From Symsagittifera roscoffensis (taxonomy: Eukaryota; Xenacoelomorpha; Acoela; Convolutidae), in assembly GCF_963678635.1 (NCBI RefSeq), contig NC_087070.1:44068988-44118326 (forward strand): a stretch of 49,339 bases of DNA, in the 5' to 3' direction. Made by a program: the position numbers and the translations under genes. Positions within the stretch are counted from its first letter, which is position 1; each line of letters begins with the position of its first letter. The notes beneath the pieces were generated by a model that saw only the letters and a program-made list of their open reading frames with translations, did not search any database and was not told the origin of the DNA. Of the stretch, positions 19,754 through 30,828 are shown one piece after another.

Positions 19754-20230
19754 GTTCCGACTTTCGGTACGAAAGTAACGGAATATTTGTGCTCGGGTGG
19801 GTTTTTTTTTTCTTCAGACAAATTTCGACTTTTTAACTAGCCATTTTTGACGGAATTTTTTTATATCATTCGAAAGGTATTGTTGTTTTGAGCTTAAATT
19901 TGAAAAGATATTTTACCTGTGATCATTTTTCGTAAAGTTACGGGGGTTTAAAGATTGCCATTTTGGCCAATTTGGGACAATTAACGCGCGATATATTTCG
20001 CGCTTTTAGCGCGTAAGCGGAGAGTTAATCCGTCTTAGAAATCGTTCCAAATTGGTTAAAAGAAGCTTATTTGCCATAATTGATTTGTTACAAGGAGCGA
20101 AATCTATCCTTTTGTACTTAATATGGCGTGTGGGGGGATGATTTTCATAAAAAAAAATTAATTTTGTTTTGTTTCATTTAATTTCTTAAATGTTATTACT
20201 GCTCCATAAACATTAAAGGGCGGTCGGAAC
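19754..20230 (+). mobile_element. Putative MITE bounded by GTTCCGAC / GTCGGAAC (477 bp)
   Basis: GTTCCGAC at 19754-19761 is the exact complement of GTCGGAAC at 20223-20230. The right ~200 bases (from about 20025) match the right part of the tandem units at 4895-5112 and 6124-6335, and the terminal GGCAGTCGGAAC-like block recurs at several other places in the window. Inside the left end is a small hairpin CTTTCGGTACGAAAG. No clear target duplication is seen, so the boundaries are provisional. Confidence 0.55.
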
Positions 20231-21314
20231 ATTCAAGGCTTCGCCCTGGTACGAGCAGTCTTGTTATGACTTTATTTGTCACTGGATATGATAGCTTACC
20301 TTGATAGCTTGAAAGGTTACAAAAGCTCAATTTAAAACGTAAAACATAAATTTTTTAAGCGTAAATTTTTTCGAATGTTTTAGCGCCTTCTTGTAATGAA
20401 AAGCTTCGAAGATGCCTAATCGCTAATTTTTCGTGCTCAGATTCTTTTATCACACCGCGTTGAAAAAATGACACTATTTTGGCAAGATCTTTTTTGTTGC
20501 AATTTTGCCATTAAACAACCCTATTGTTAGAGCTAGATTAAGAATAATTAAGAGGCTGAATCATCTTTATATGTTAGTTTTTGAGCATGGAGCTAAATTT
20601 AGCAAGTTGTGTAATTCCTTTCCTTGACTTCGCGTGTACCAACCACCACTAATATCTTTTTAAAGTAGCCTATACATCTCGGGCCGAGGTCTGCGATTTA
20701 TGTGACGGCCATTGCAAACAACTCATTTTTTTAATCAACCTGGCCTAAAATAGCACCAGTTTGATATTAAATTAGGATTTTAAAAAGTTATAATAAGAAG
20801 GTACCCAAATTTTTCGATTTTCGGCGGTCATATTAAGACTCAACTTTCGGATACTTCTGAACCATATCTTAAAATTAGTGGAAAAAAGGATTCTCTTCAA
20901 ATAAACTATTTTGAAGCAAATATATCCATGTCAGTAGTTAGCAGTTTATTTTCATTTCATTAGAAAGTCAATTGGAAAACATCCGTTGGAAGCAGCGAAG
21001 ACAGAAGTCAAACACTTGTGCATGTATTTCTTTTGTTCACTTCAAATGAAGTAATATACACGTTGGTTTAGTTTATTCACAACATGTTCAAACGAATGAA
21101 TTAATTTATAAAACTATACAAAGAAAAAATTGGCTGCAAAGATCACGTTTTAACAAACAAAAAAAACTGTCCAAAAATGGTCGCAAATGAAAAAAAAAAC
21201 TAATTTAACTGGCATCATTTAATTTATTAAAAACCAATCATTTTTTCATGAAGTGAAGCTCCAACAAAAAATCTTTCATTCTTTAGCACGACAGAGTTAT
21301 TAGCTTAGTTAACC
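20231..21314. other. Region upstream of the large gene
   Basis: No gene is supported. The first ~40 bases (TTCAAGGCTTCGCCCTGGTA, then GAGCAGTCTTG) belong to the dispersed repeat that also occurs near 28630, 35450 and 45230. Near 21275-21288 a pyrimidine-rich TTTCATTCTTTAG resembles a 3' splice or trans-splice acceptor and could mark the 5' end of the mature mRNA of the following gene. This is only a motif match. Confidence 0.4.
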
Positions 21315-21383
21315 ATGTCGAAACGAGCGTATTGTGTTATTTCGAAAAAAAATCCAAATAACTTCTTGGTAAATTTTGGCTAG
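21315..21383 (+). CDS. Upstream ORF of the large gene (22 aa)
   Basis: ATG in good context (AACCATG) opens 22 codons ending at TAG 21381-21383, only 10 bases before the first ATG of the large gene and in a different frame. If it is in the mature 5' UTR it would reduce translation of the main frame unless ribosomes reinitiate or scan past it. It has no recognisable product. An intron removing it cannot be excluded. Confidence 0.35.
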   Translation: MSKRAYCVISKKNPNNFLVNFG

Positions 21384-21393
21384 ATTACCGGTT

Positions 21394-24300
21394 ATGGCCA
21401 TTGAACCCTGTTTCGATTTTGAGCCGTATTACTGTTCGCCTAGACTACTTAGCTATGCCGCAGATATCGCTCGATTGGACGAAATTTTCAACGACGAAAC
21501 GGCCGAGCGGCAAAATTTCTATCTAATTTTGGCAACTTTGCAGAAAAACAGACTTCTGTGGCAAACGAAACAAAAGGAAATCAAGGAAAATTTGGGTAAA
21601 ATTTCTGACCTAAAATCAATAGTTTGGGTTGAAAAAAAAGTTGGGACTACTTTGTCGGGAAAATGCGAAGACGGCAGAAATGTATCGAGCAAGGCTTCCT
21701 ACTTAACAGCCGAGTTCGACGACGCAAAATTCAGAAATTTGAACGAAACTTGTCGTCAAGTCTTAGATCCCCTGGCTTTAGAGTACCCGCTTTCTTTATT
21801 TATGCGAAGAGCGACATTTCACAAAATTGAAAGCGCAATTGCAGAAGCACGGGCAGATTCCGAAAAACTGAAGGTATTCATCTCATCAATGGTATTTTTC
21901 CTCAGACGTTTGGAACCCGCGCCTCAAACAAAGGAAATGATTCAACGTTGGACTCTTTGGTGCGTCGACGCTCTTGTCAAACTAGACCTAAGTGAGTCTG
22001 ATTTCAAATTCCTCTTGAAAACTTTTTCGAGTATTCCTGAAACTGTTTTTGAAGATGAGAACTTCGACTTCGGTTGGATCCCAAACTTGTGCCAATTTCC
22101 CGATTTGAAATCCTCGTCCGACCCTTTGGCAACTTGTGATTTAGTTTTAGTGTCCTACAAAATAATCTGCGAATCATTCGTCAAAACTATCAAATCAGTG
22201 AGTCTGCAAAGTACCGATGTTTCAGACGAGTTCCACGTTATAAATTTGTCTTCGTGCACAAAATGCGAGTTCTACATTTCATTAATGAAACAAATGCCAA
22301 CCAGTTCGATTCTTCGGGACTTCGAAAAAAGAAATCAAACTCCAGCGCAATATTTTTCCCTGCTTTCTTATTCTTGGAAACTAATCCGTTTAGTCACTGC
22401 ATCTTTTCACTACACCGAAAACGTCTCCTTTTCCCATTTTTTCTGCCTCTCTTCCGAAATTGTAACTTCAGTTCTAGAAACTTGTTCACGAGTCCTAGAA
22501 ATGAATTTTAAAGAAAATCAACAAGCCCTCGACTATTACAACGAACTGTTTCTAGAAACAGTTAAAAGATTTCTCGTTGCAAAATCCCCATCGTATTTGC
22601 AAAATGACAAAAAAGCTGATGAAAAAATGCACAATACTCTAGGAGTTTGGAAATATTTTGAAAAAATGGATTTTAGAAAACTATCCAATGAAAGTATTCA
22701 TGGATTCATAAGCTTTGCATGTTTAAGATCTTCAAATTGCGAATGTACTTGTCTTGAAAATATTGGCTGCGTTTCATCTCATGTTCAAGAATTTGTTCAA
22801 AATTTTCTGCAAATTTGCTCTTATGCTAGCGGTTATGTTCAGTGTGAAAAAGATGGCGTTTCTCTTTTACAAAGCCTTGTCAATTTAACTCAGAACGCCG
22901 ACGATGGAAAAAGCCGAAGCGGTCATATTGTAGATTTTGTTGCCTCGTCAATTTGGGAAATTTGTTTTGCGTCGAGCGAGCTTCAGAAAACTTTTTGCGC
23001 TCATGGCTATCAATTATTGAAGTCGCTGACTTCTTTTCACCCCCATACAATAGACTACTTCATAACTTGGACTTCAAGACATACCAACGATCCTTTCATT
23101 GTTTCGGTCGCTTCAAAAATATTTCAATATATCAAACTGGACTCGTGGAAAATTAACCCGAGCACAATCGAAAGTTTGTCTAAGTTTCTTGAACTTCCTT
23201 CTGAGTCAAGTTTGAATCCTGTTTCGAGATTTCTGCTCGACCGAATAAATTGGAGAACTAATTTAGTGGATCAAAACCCATCAGCAGAAGATATTAGCTT
23301 AAAACTAGAAGTTGTAAGAATTGTAGCAGTTCGTTATTTCGACTCGGTTACTGAATCGACGGAACGTAAGTTGTCTTCGTTTTTTAACGACAACAATACA
23401 AAGTTGACGGAAAAAGGCGAGTTTGCTTTATGGTGTTGGCAACTTATTCCTAATTTAGACATTCAAATACCTTTCGGGCATGCAATGCCGTTAGTTCTAA
23501 GTCAAGTTATGAGTGAAAATTTGTGTTTTATGCATTTTTTGCCACTGTGGCTTTACAAAGACTTAGAATACCATCCGATGGATTCGTTTCTGGGCTTCAG
23601 ACACTTACACACACTACTTGAAAACGAGTTCTATATCCCAGTTTTGTCAGTCTTAGACAATATTCTGTACAAATATGGAAGAGACACGTCCGATTCAGTG
23701 AGAAATCTTTTCAGAATTTTTGACAAAATTTGTTACGGTGATCGAACTGTAATCGGCGCATCGAATAACGCAAATACTAAATTATTAGCATCAATGGTCG
23801 TTAATTTAGCTCACAAGCATTTGGATTCTGTTGGCTTTCAAGTCGTTTTAAAAGCTTTACTAATCGAACACGAGTTTGCTTATAGCGACAGATTGATGCT
23901 TATTTTGGACCAGCTTTGCAATTTCTTGTTTTTCAAACAAAAACTTCAGAAAGTCATTGTTCCGAAATTGACTGAAATTTTCATGAAGTTTTACACCGCA
24001 AATTACAACAAAAACTCACTTGATAATTCAGCACCTACAAGAACCCCAGCGTACCAACCTCTTCTACCAAAACCCGACTTTCGCTACGTGTATCTAAATT
24101 ACGCATGTTTAATGGCACAAATAAACTTCGAAAGAATTACAAAATTCTGGACATCGATAGTTGAAGTAGCCAAAACTGAAATTGATTCAAGCTCAGATGA
24201 ACTAATTTACCGGGCAAAACTATCTTCGACAATTAACTATAACTGTTCGATTTCAGTGGAAAATCTCGCCATCCAATTTTGCTCGAAACTGATTCTGCAA

Positions 24301-27300
24301 ACCGAACCTAACAGTTTCATCTACCTTCATTTATGGAGACAAATGATGCTGATGTATTTCTGTTACGACAGAAGTACTAACGAATTAGCGGTTATTGGCG
24401 ACCGGTTTTTCAAAAAATTAATTGGGTTTTCCCCTGTTAAAAAAATGGCCGCAGCCGCTGTTAAAGGTTCAGAAGTTACTTACTCGAGTATTTCCAAGAA
24501 ATCAAACTACAGGCGTGGGCTGTTTTTAAATACATGTAGCGTTTGGTTGCTAAGTTCATCTCTTAAAGGAGCTCCCATAAGTATCGACAAAATAACGTAC
24601 GAGCACGATATACCAAACATGATGGATTTAATTTTCGACAAGAAGCAAAGCTTTTTTCGTTACATGGAATTCAACTACTTGGACATTTTCACAGAAAGTT
24701 TTTTCAAGTCAATTTCGGCTATTCTGAACCCAGATTTGAAAGTAAATTCATCTTTTGGAAGCGGCGATAATGATCAAACGAGCTATTTAGCAATTACATA
24801 TCCGGTCGATGACAGTTCTAGTTTTCAACTAGAAGACCCGGTGGTGTTCAGAATTCCTCCATACCTTGAGGCCATAAAATCGCCCTACGATTCGATCCAA
24901 ATCGAAACCCAATTCGAACCGACAGTCGAACGAATAGTCGAATGTTTGAAACACATCTCGGATTACACGAAAAACGCACTTGTTGAAATGCAAAATTTCG
25001 AAGCAAACTTGGCAAAATTCAGAAATCACGTTAAAGAAGAATATTCTGCTAAAGATTTAATCGATTACATGGAAATAGCGTGCACTAATATGTTCAGGAA
25101 AACGTGTTCAGGGCCAGCTTTAATTGAATGGAAATATTCCAAGTTCGAGCGAAAACCAGAAATAACGGACTTGATTCGAAGCGAAATTTTTGAACTTGAC
25201 CAAAAGTTTCCGCTGATGTACATGCGCGAGTTGGAAAACTTCGTGGAATCTGCGGAATTGTTGACACATCTTCTGTTTCAACTTGTAAAAACGAGCAACC
25301 AAACGGAACACAAAACAGAAAAGTGTGAAAATTTTGTCAACGGTGTTTTTTTCACACTTGTCGAAAGTGCTGCTGCACCCAAATTCCTAAATTTTGCCCC
25401 GTTCTCCGCAATTTTTGAAAACTGCCTGCAAATTCTGGGTCCAAATTGCGTTCGAAATGCAAACTTTTGCTCACGAATTTTAAAGAAAATGGTCGAAAAA
25501 AATTATCTTGTGCCTTTGCTTTCTTCTTACTTCGATGTTGATCAATCTATTTTTGTCGAGGCTTATTGTCAAATTTTGCAAGCCTGTTCTTCAGGATCAT
25601 TAAATGCAAAAATGAGCGCGAATTTACTGAAAAAATTCGATTTTACGTCTTGGTTGGTTTCAAATCCAAGTTTTGCAGATATGAAAAAATTGGTACTCGC
25701 TTTATTAAATTATTTTATGAAAATTGGTCGCAATTGTTCGGCGGAATTGCAAGAATCAGTTCCAATGGAGCATTTTTTGTCAATAAATTCCGTCAATTCT
25801 GAAACACTTATCGAAATCTGCTTTCCGGGAATTTTCGAAATAGAGTGTCAAACTGTTGGCTTATGCGAAGAGTTTTACGTTGAGTTCTTGAGCTGTTGTC
25901 AGAAGGATCATTCAGCCGAACATTTGCCAGATATAATGAACAGTATAATGGACGGGCTAAACACGAATGAAAAAGTTTGTTTCAAAACTGACGCGCAAAT
26001 TTGCCGAAAGTTATTAAAACCGGAAATTTTGGCATGCATCAGAACTATTTGTTTCCAGTATTTAGCTTCGTTGGGAAGCCATTTAGATTTTACGACATCT
26101 GTTTACGACTTAGAATTGGCAATTGAAAATTCTTGGGATATTTTGGCCCAAATTTTTGACAACTTTTGGTTGGAAAACTCGACTACGGTTAGGAAATTTT
26201 CGGATGATGATTGCAGTTTTTTTGCACATGCTGAAACTTTCGTTCAATGTGTGAACAGATTACAAATTTGCTTTCACAAAATTCGCCCTGCTTTAGACGT
26301 GGGTTATTGCGGTGCGAGATATAAAAATGCCCTTAATTTCCTTATTGAAAGAATTGCCATACTGAAAATTGAATTCAGTCAGATACCTTCCAACGAAATA
26401 ATTTCGGACACAAATTCTGCAAAAGTTAATGCAACCATGATAGCAGAATATTTTGAAAGCGTTTGCTGGTCAATTTTCATGCCAAGTTTTGCAGACTTGA
26501 AAAATTTGCACATTCTGTTTGGTATTCCCATTTTCCATACGCTAGCACTTCAAATTTTTGTCTCCGTAAACTGGTCGTCATTTTACGTGCATCAAAGCAA
26601 CGTGAACTTGGAAAACGAAAATGAAGTTTTGTTTGAATTGTTGAGTTTGACACTGAAATTTTACTTCAAGAAAAATGTACTTTATAACGTTTTTCTAGTT
26701 TACAGCGAGTGGAACGTAGACCAAGAAACCAGTTCGGCCGAACAAGTTACGATGGATGACGCAATCGGAAACTTAGAGGAATGTAATTGGACGAAACTTG
26801 AAACCGAGAACCTTCGATTACTCGTCAGCCAATGGGAGTTCGAGTTGAGACACGAGACCGAACTTAATTTGACATGTTCAGAAAATTCGTTCGTGAGACT
26901 GTTTTTCTCGGTCGCTGAAACTTCGTTCGAAGCTCAAAACCCGAGCAGCTCGTTTGAGTCGAAGCAAGCAGTCATAGGAAAACCCTTCGTTTTCGTAGAA
27001 ACACTATGTCGGCTTATTTTCAAAGAAGGCAACGAGAAAACGCTAGAAAACAACGTTACTTGTTTGATTCAAGAACTTACAAAACGGTATTCTGTGAAAT
27101 TTCTACGAGTTTCTTTGCTTGCTTCGATTTTCGAGCAGTCGACTAAAGTTTCCGCCAAAAATTTAAAACTTCTAACTTCGGCTGTGGATGCATTTTTGTC
27201 AAGCAGAAACCTTTCGGAGAAAGATTTTCTCTGGTTTTTTGAAGCTGTATGTTGGAGTATAACAAGCGTTTCTTATTTGTGTCAAATCGCAGAGCTTGTA

Positions 27301-28050
27301 ATTGACAAATATTTTGCCATAAATGCCCGCAGAAAATCTTCTGTCAATGATGGTTTCGGTTTCAAAGCTGCTAGTTATATCTTTGAAGCTAACTGGGACC
27401 AGTTACAAATCATAATTAACAACACCAGTTTTTCAAATTACAAGACAATCTTCGAAACCTGTGCTAAGAATGGTCATACATTTTTGCTATATTTGCTATC
27501 AAAATCTACTAAGGAAAATTCGATCAGTTATTTTATACAATCAATAGTGAAGTTAGACCTTATGGTTTTGGCGGATCAAAACTTGGACCACAAATTAGTA
27601 GTAGTTTACTATCGACTGCTTAATTTGAATCGGGAGGCTGACAAATTCCCTGTTGGTTCTTCAGCCACTAAACTAAACAACCCTGCTAAAGCAATCATTC
27701 ATTTATTAATGCAAGTCTGCGATGTGAATTTATTCGATAAAATACGCTCAAAACTAGGCTTACATGCAAGCTCTCATTTCTCCATGGATTTCAGAATAAT
27801 CTCAAAATGTCTACTGATTTATATTCTGAGAACGCTCCCCCTCAATTTACGCGAGGGGGGATTTCCGAAACACATGAATTTGTTGGATTCCCTACGAAGA
27901 TTGTTGACCACTTTTCCCAGTTCGTCAGTTGTGGATTATGAACTCTTAATTGACTTGTGTATTTGCACGGATTCGCATCAACCGGTGTTTTACATGTTAA
28001 TCACAAATTTTTATTCGGGTTATAGAGCTTTAGCTGCTCTTTTGACATAA
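21394..28050 (+). CDS. Very large single-exon gene, unrecognised ~2218-aa protein
   Basis: An uninterrupted frame of 2218 codons runs from ATG at 21394 (GTTATGG, G at -3 and +4) to TAA at 28048-28050. An in-frame TAA at 21370 precedes it, so this is the first usable ATG unless an upstream exon joins at the TAG just before. I do not recognise the family. The protein is rich in L, F, S, K, E and N, with many amphipathic helix-like stretches and no long low-complexity region. No signal peptide, transmembrane helix, kinase, helicase or polymerase motif is evident. The overall look is of a long alpha-solenoid (HEAT/ARM-type) scaffold, which is inference. A cysteine cluster CLRSSNCECTCLENIGC lies near residues 443-459. 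The GC content is higher than in the flanks, and such a frame cannot persist by chance. It is almost certainly a functional host gene. Confidence 0.9.
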   Translation: MAIEPCFDFEPYYCSPRLLSYAADIARLDEIFNDETAERQNFYLILATLQKNRLLWQTKQKEIKENLGKISDLKSIVWVEKKVGTTLSGKCEDGRNVSSKASYLTAEFDDAKFRNLNETCRQVLDPLALEYPLSLFMRRATFHKIESAIAEARADSEKLKVFISSMVFFLRRLEPAPQTKEMIQRWTLWCVDALVKLDLSESDFKFLLKTFSSIPETVFEDENFDFGWIPNLCQFPDLKSSSDPLATCDLVLVSYKIICESFVKTIKSVSLQSTDVSDEFHVINLSSCTKCEFYISLMKQMPTSSILRDFEKRNQTPAQYFSLLSYSWKLIRLVTASFHYTENVSFSHFFCLSSEIVTSVLETCSRVLEMNFKENQQALDYYNELFLETVKRFLVAKSPSYLQNDKKADEKMHNTLGVWKYFEKMDFRKLSNESIHGFISFACLRSSNCECTCLENIGCVSSHVQEFVQNFLQICSYASGYVQCEKDGVSLLQSLVNLTQNADDGKSRSGHIVDFVASSIWEICFASSELQKTFCAHGYQLLKSLTSFHPHTIDYFITWTSRHTNDPFIVSVASKIFQYIKLDSWKINPSTIESLSKFLELPSESSLNPVSRFLLDRINWRTNLVDQNPSAEDISLKLEVVRIVAVRYFDSVTESTERKLSSFFNDNNTKLTEKGEFALWCWQLIPNLDIQIPFGHAMPLVLSQVMSENLCFMHFLPLWLYKDLEYHPMDSFLGFRHLHTLLENEFYIPVLSVLDNILYKYGRDTSDSVRNLFRIFDKICYGDRTVIGASNNANTKLLASMVVNLAHKHLDSVGFQVVLKALLIEHEFAYSDRLMLILDQLCNFLFFKQKLQKVIVPKLTEIFMKFYTANYNKNSLDNSAPTRTPAYQPLLPKPDFRYVYLNYACLMAQINFERITKFWTSIVEVAKTEIDSSSDELIYRAKLSSTINYNCSISVENLAIQFCSKLILQTEPNSFIYLHLWRQMMLMYFCYDRSTNELAVIGDRFFKKLIGFSPVKKMAAAAVKGSEVTYSSISKKSNYRRGLFLNTCSVWLLSSSLKGAPISIDKITYEHDIPNMMDLIFDKKQSFFRYMEFNYLDIFTESFFKSISAILNPDLKVNSSFGSGDNDQTSYLAITYPVDDSSSFQLEDPVVFRIPPYLEAIKSPYDSIQIETQFEPTVERIVECLKHISDYTKNALVEMQNFEANLAKFRNHVKEEYSAKDLIDYMEIACTNMFRKTCSGPALIEWKYSKFERKPEITDLIRSEIFELDQKFPLMYMRELENFVESAELLTHLLFQLVKTSNQTEHKTEKCENFVNGVFFTLVESAAAPKFLNFAPFSAIFENCLQILGPNCVRNANFCSRILKKMVEKNYLVPLLSSYFDVDQSIFVEAYCQILQACSSGSLNAKMSANLLKKFDFTSWLVSNPSFADMKKLVLALLNYFMKIGRNCSAELQESVPMEHFLSINSVNSETLIEICFPGIFEIECQTVGLCEEFYVEFLSCCQKDHSAEHLPDIMNSIMDGLNTNEKVCFKTDAQICRKLLKPEILACIRTICFQYLASLGSHLDFTTSVYDLELAIENSWDILAQIFDNFWLENSTTVRKFSDDDCSFFAHAETFVQCVNRLQICFHKIRPALDVGYCGARYKNALNFLIERIAILKIEFSQIPSNEIISDTNSAKVNATMIAEYFESVCWSIFMPSFADLKNLHILFGIPIFHTLALQIFVSVNWSSFYVHQSNVNLENENEVLFELLSLTLKFYFKKNVLYNVFLVYSEWNVDQETSSAEQVTMDDAIGNLEECNWTKLETENLRLLVSQWEFELRHETELNLTCSENSFVRLFFSVAETSFEAQNPSSSFESKQAVIGKPFVFVETLCRLIFKEGNEKTLENNVTCLIQELTKRYSVKFLRVSLLASIFEQSTKVSAKNLKLLTSAVDAFLSSRNLSEKDFLWFFEAVCWSITSVSYLCQIAELVIDKYFAINARRKSSVNDGFGFKAASYIFEANWDQLQIIINNTSFSNYKTIFETCAKNGHTFLLYLLSKSTKENSISYFIQSIVKLDLMVLADQNLDHKLVVVYYRLLNLNREADKFPVGSSATKLNNPAKAIIHLLMQVCDVNLFDKIRSKLGLHASSHFSMDFRIISKCLLIYILRTLPLNLREGGFPKHMNLLDSLRRLLTTFPSSSVVDYELLIDLCICTDSHQPVFYMLITNFYSGYRALAALLT

Positions 28051-30828
28051 ACGTAATTGGAATTGTTTTTAATTATGAAGGCACAACAAAGGCAAACTAG
28101 AATATACATTTAAATGAACTTTATACAAACTAATTTGTTAGTCTGATTTTTTTGAAAAATGGAAAAAAAACTGCGAAGTCTGCCTAAGTTGAGTCCCCTA
28201 TATAGTTTTGTGGTTGATCTGTTTATTAATTATTATCCAAGATTCATCAGCTTAGTTAAATGGTTATAATTTAATTTGGAAAAAAAATAACCATCGATCG
28301 GAACTTCAACCGAGTAATCGGCCCTTTTTTCTCTTCCGAACTGTTTTTAATGGTAAATTTTGAGTTGTCCATTAAAATTAATTTGTCCTTACAATGAAGT
28401 CAATCCGCTTTGCTAAACGAGTTTTTTTGAAACAGTTGTACCGGCAATGAATTTTTTGGAACAGAGTTAAAATCTAAATTCAAAAAAAGCCGTTTTTTGC
28501 CAGATTTTAAGACAGCATTCACACTATTGACATCTTAAATTCATTGAAAAGTTGCTTGCTATGATTTTTAACAATGGATATCACTGATTTATATAGTGAA
28601 CATTATAAAAAATACTCGCAAATTAGTACAAGACTGCTCGCAAGAATCTGCAAAGCCATGAATGTTCCGACTACCCCTTAAGGTCCAAGGAATAAGTAAT
28701 TTGTTGAGAAATTTAAAAACTGGTAAAATTAAAAAAAAAAAATTTTTAGTCATGTAATTAGCGTTCTGCAACATATTTATAGTTACAAATAACTTGCTTG
28801 AAATCAAAATGGAATAAATTTTGAGCAGGGTTAAATCGCCGCAAACGCGTTACGAGAATTAAACATTGCGCGTTAGTTGTCCCAATTTAGTCAAATTGAC
28901 ACGTTTCAACCCACCATAATTTACTAAAAAAATCAATTCAAGCTCACGGCGCCATACTTTTCAGATGGAATAAAAATCTTATCTAAATTGGCTAGTTAAA
29001 AATCGAAGTTTATCTGAGAAAAAACGACACCGATCACAAATAATTTGTTGCACCTTCGAAAGGTGGAACAAAAACAAATAAAATTCTCAAATAATCTGAG
29101 GCACCTAGCCGATGGAATAACCCAAAATCTACCAATCGATACTTGACTATCACTCTTTCTCAGTATTCAGCTGTTCATTTTCACAAAAAAAAAGATAAAA
29201 AGTTTTTATAATTCTCATAAAAATGGAATCTTATTAATAATTTTTTCTTAAAAGTTTTCTGGTTGAAAATGTATGTGAAAACCAGAAAACCCAAAATTTG
29301 GAATTCGAAATTTTCCGAAGAATTATTAGAGAAAAACGTGCTTCGATTAGTTTCAATGAAAATTATTTATTCCAACATAATTTGTCTTTATATACATATA
29401 TACATACATACATCAGACAATATATATAGCAAGCTGAGCATCAAAGTTTAGCGCTGATGAGCAGTCTTGCAAATATATATTTAAAATTTTTTTCTATAAC
29501 TGGCTTCAATTCTGATTATAGGGTTGACAATTGACAAAATGTGACAAAAAGTTTGCCGAAATAACTAAAAATTTAATTGTAGTAATTTTCTTGGTTTGTT
29601 TGACAGAAATCGAACGGATTCAAGACTAAGAAAGGCCCAAATTATTATTTTTTGAAGGTACAGTTTTTGAGTTCAAAAAAGTTCGCAAAAAAATTAAGCA
29701 AATTTTGCTAACTTTTTTTTATTGTCTTATGTCAATCAGATTGAAAAAATGCCTCAACAACTTTCAAGTTTTTTTTTTGGTTTTCCCGCATAATTTACTT
29801 AAATTTGCGCAAAAAAATCAAGTGTAGCCGCGTGTCATAACAAAAAGCAAGCAAGTAAAATGCTTTACTTTGATCAAATGCTGGTCTTAAAAATGTCCTT
29901 TGCCGAAAATACAATGTTCAACTTAAGTTTTTATTAAAAGATCAATCAATTTCAGTTTTAGTAGATCAAGCAGCTTCAATTTTTTCCCCATATAATTGTA
30001 GCAAGAATTTTCCTTGTTTTGAAAAAGTTAACGCCAACAAAAAGAAAAGATCTAGATTTTGATTTTAAAAAAACAGATAACAAATTGACTACATATTCAA
30101 CATTTTACCTATAATCACTTCTCACTTTTTTATTTTTTACCTAACTAATTCACGCTTAGCTTAAAACAATTATTAACACCTAAACTCAAAAAAATGACAA
30201 ACAATATCGGAAATTTTTGAGAGGTGTGAACTTTTGTAGTTAGTTAAACAATTAACACCTACAATTGATCAAGCTGAAGCAAATTTCACTGTCTTGTTTT
30301 CTGTTTTGCCACACGGCTGCATTTGACCAAACCCGTAAAGTGACGAAGGTACCTGCATCTAATTTAGCAACTTCCATTACAGTGTGAAACGCAAGCCTTG
30401 CATTTTTAGTCCACCTTTCGTGTCTAACATAAAAACACAAATACATACAAGCCTTAATTCTTGTATCTAAATTGTTCAGGGTCATAAACCATGGCTTCCA
30501 CATAAAAAAAAATAAAAAAAACTTGTCGAGGAATTCAGGACAAACATGTTTTTTTTCTTCTAATTTAGATTTCACTGCTGCAGTTGTAACTCCATAACTG
30601 AGCAGCCTCTTGCCTAGTAACTAATGTTGCTGATCTTCCCTCAGAACCCCGACAATCTTCATCAATCGGAATCAATAGTAGCAACACGCCAACTTTGCAA
30701 AAATAAAGGCTGAGATGACGACTTGAAGTTATCCAAGGCTCCAGAAACCAAAAAATAATAAGGTACTAGAAAAAAATGAAGCTTAGAGAAAGAGAAGCAA
30801 AAAACAAAGAAATGAGGAAAAAATCAAG
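28051..30828. other. Intergenic region with repeat fragments
   Basis: No supported gene. 28627-28696 is a minus-strand copy of the dispersed GGCAGTCGGAAC / GAGCAGTCTTG repeat (GTTCCGAC at 28664-28671). About 28840-29130 resembles, in reverse complement, the interior of the 19754-20230 element (a GGGACAACTAACGCGC-like block and TTGGCTAGTTAAAAATCGAA). A short TATA/CATA microsatellite is at about 29388-29430. No clear polyadenylation signal for the large gene is visible within 100 bases of its stop. A 107-codon minus frame at 30252-30575 is discussed among the rejected items. Confidence 0.5.

Noticed and set aside
21361-21393. A possible 15-base intron (GTAAATTTTGGCTAG) joining the uORF to the large gene
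   Set aside because: Removal does not bring the two frames together and such tiny introns are known only from special lineages; the join leads to a stop.
21394-28050. Assigning the giant protein to the MMS22L, URB1 or rotatin families because of size and helical look
   Set aside because: Only faint similarities of length or composition; no block I could align with confidence.
30252-30575. 107-codon minus frame with a gene-like middle (RLAFHTVMEVAKLDAGTF)
   Set aside because: It opens at GTG with no ATG near, has a lysine/phenylalanine low-complexity start and no clear splice signals; possible but unsupported.
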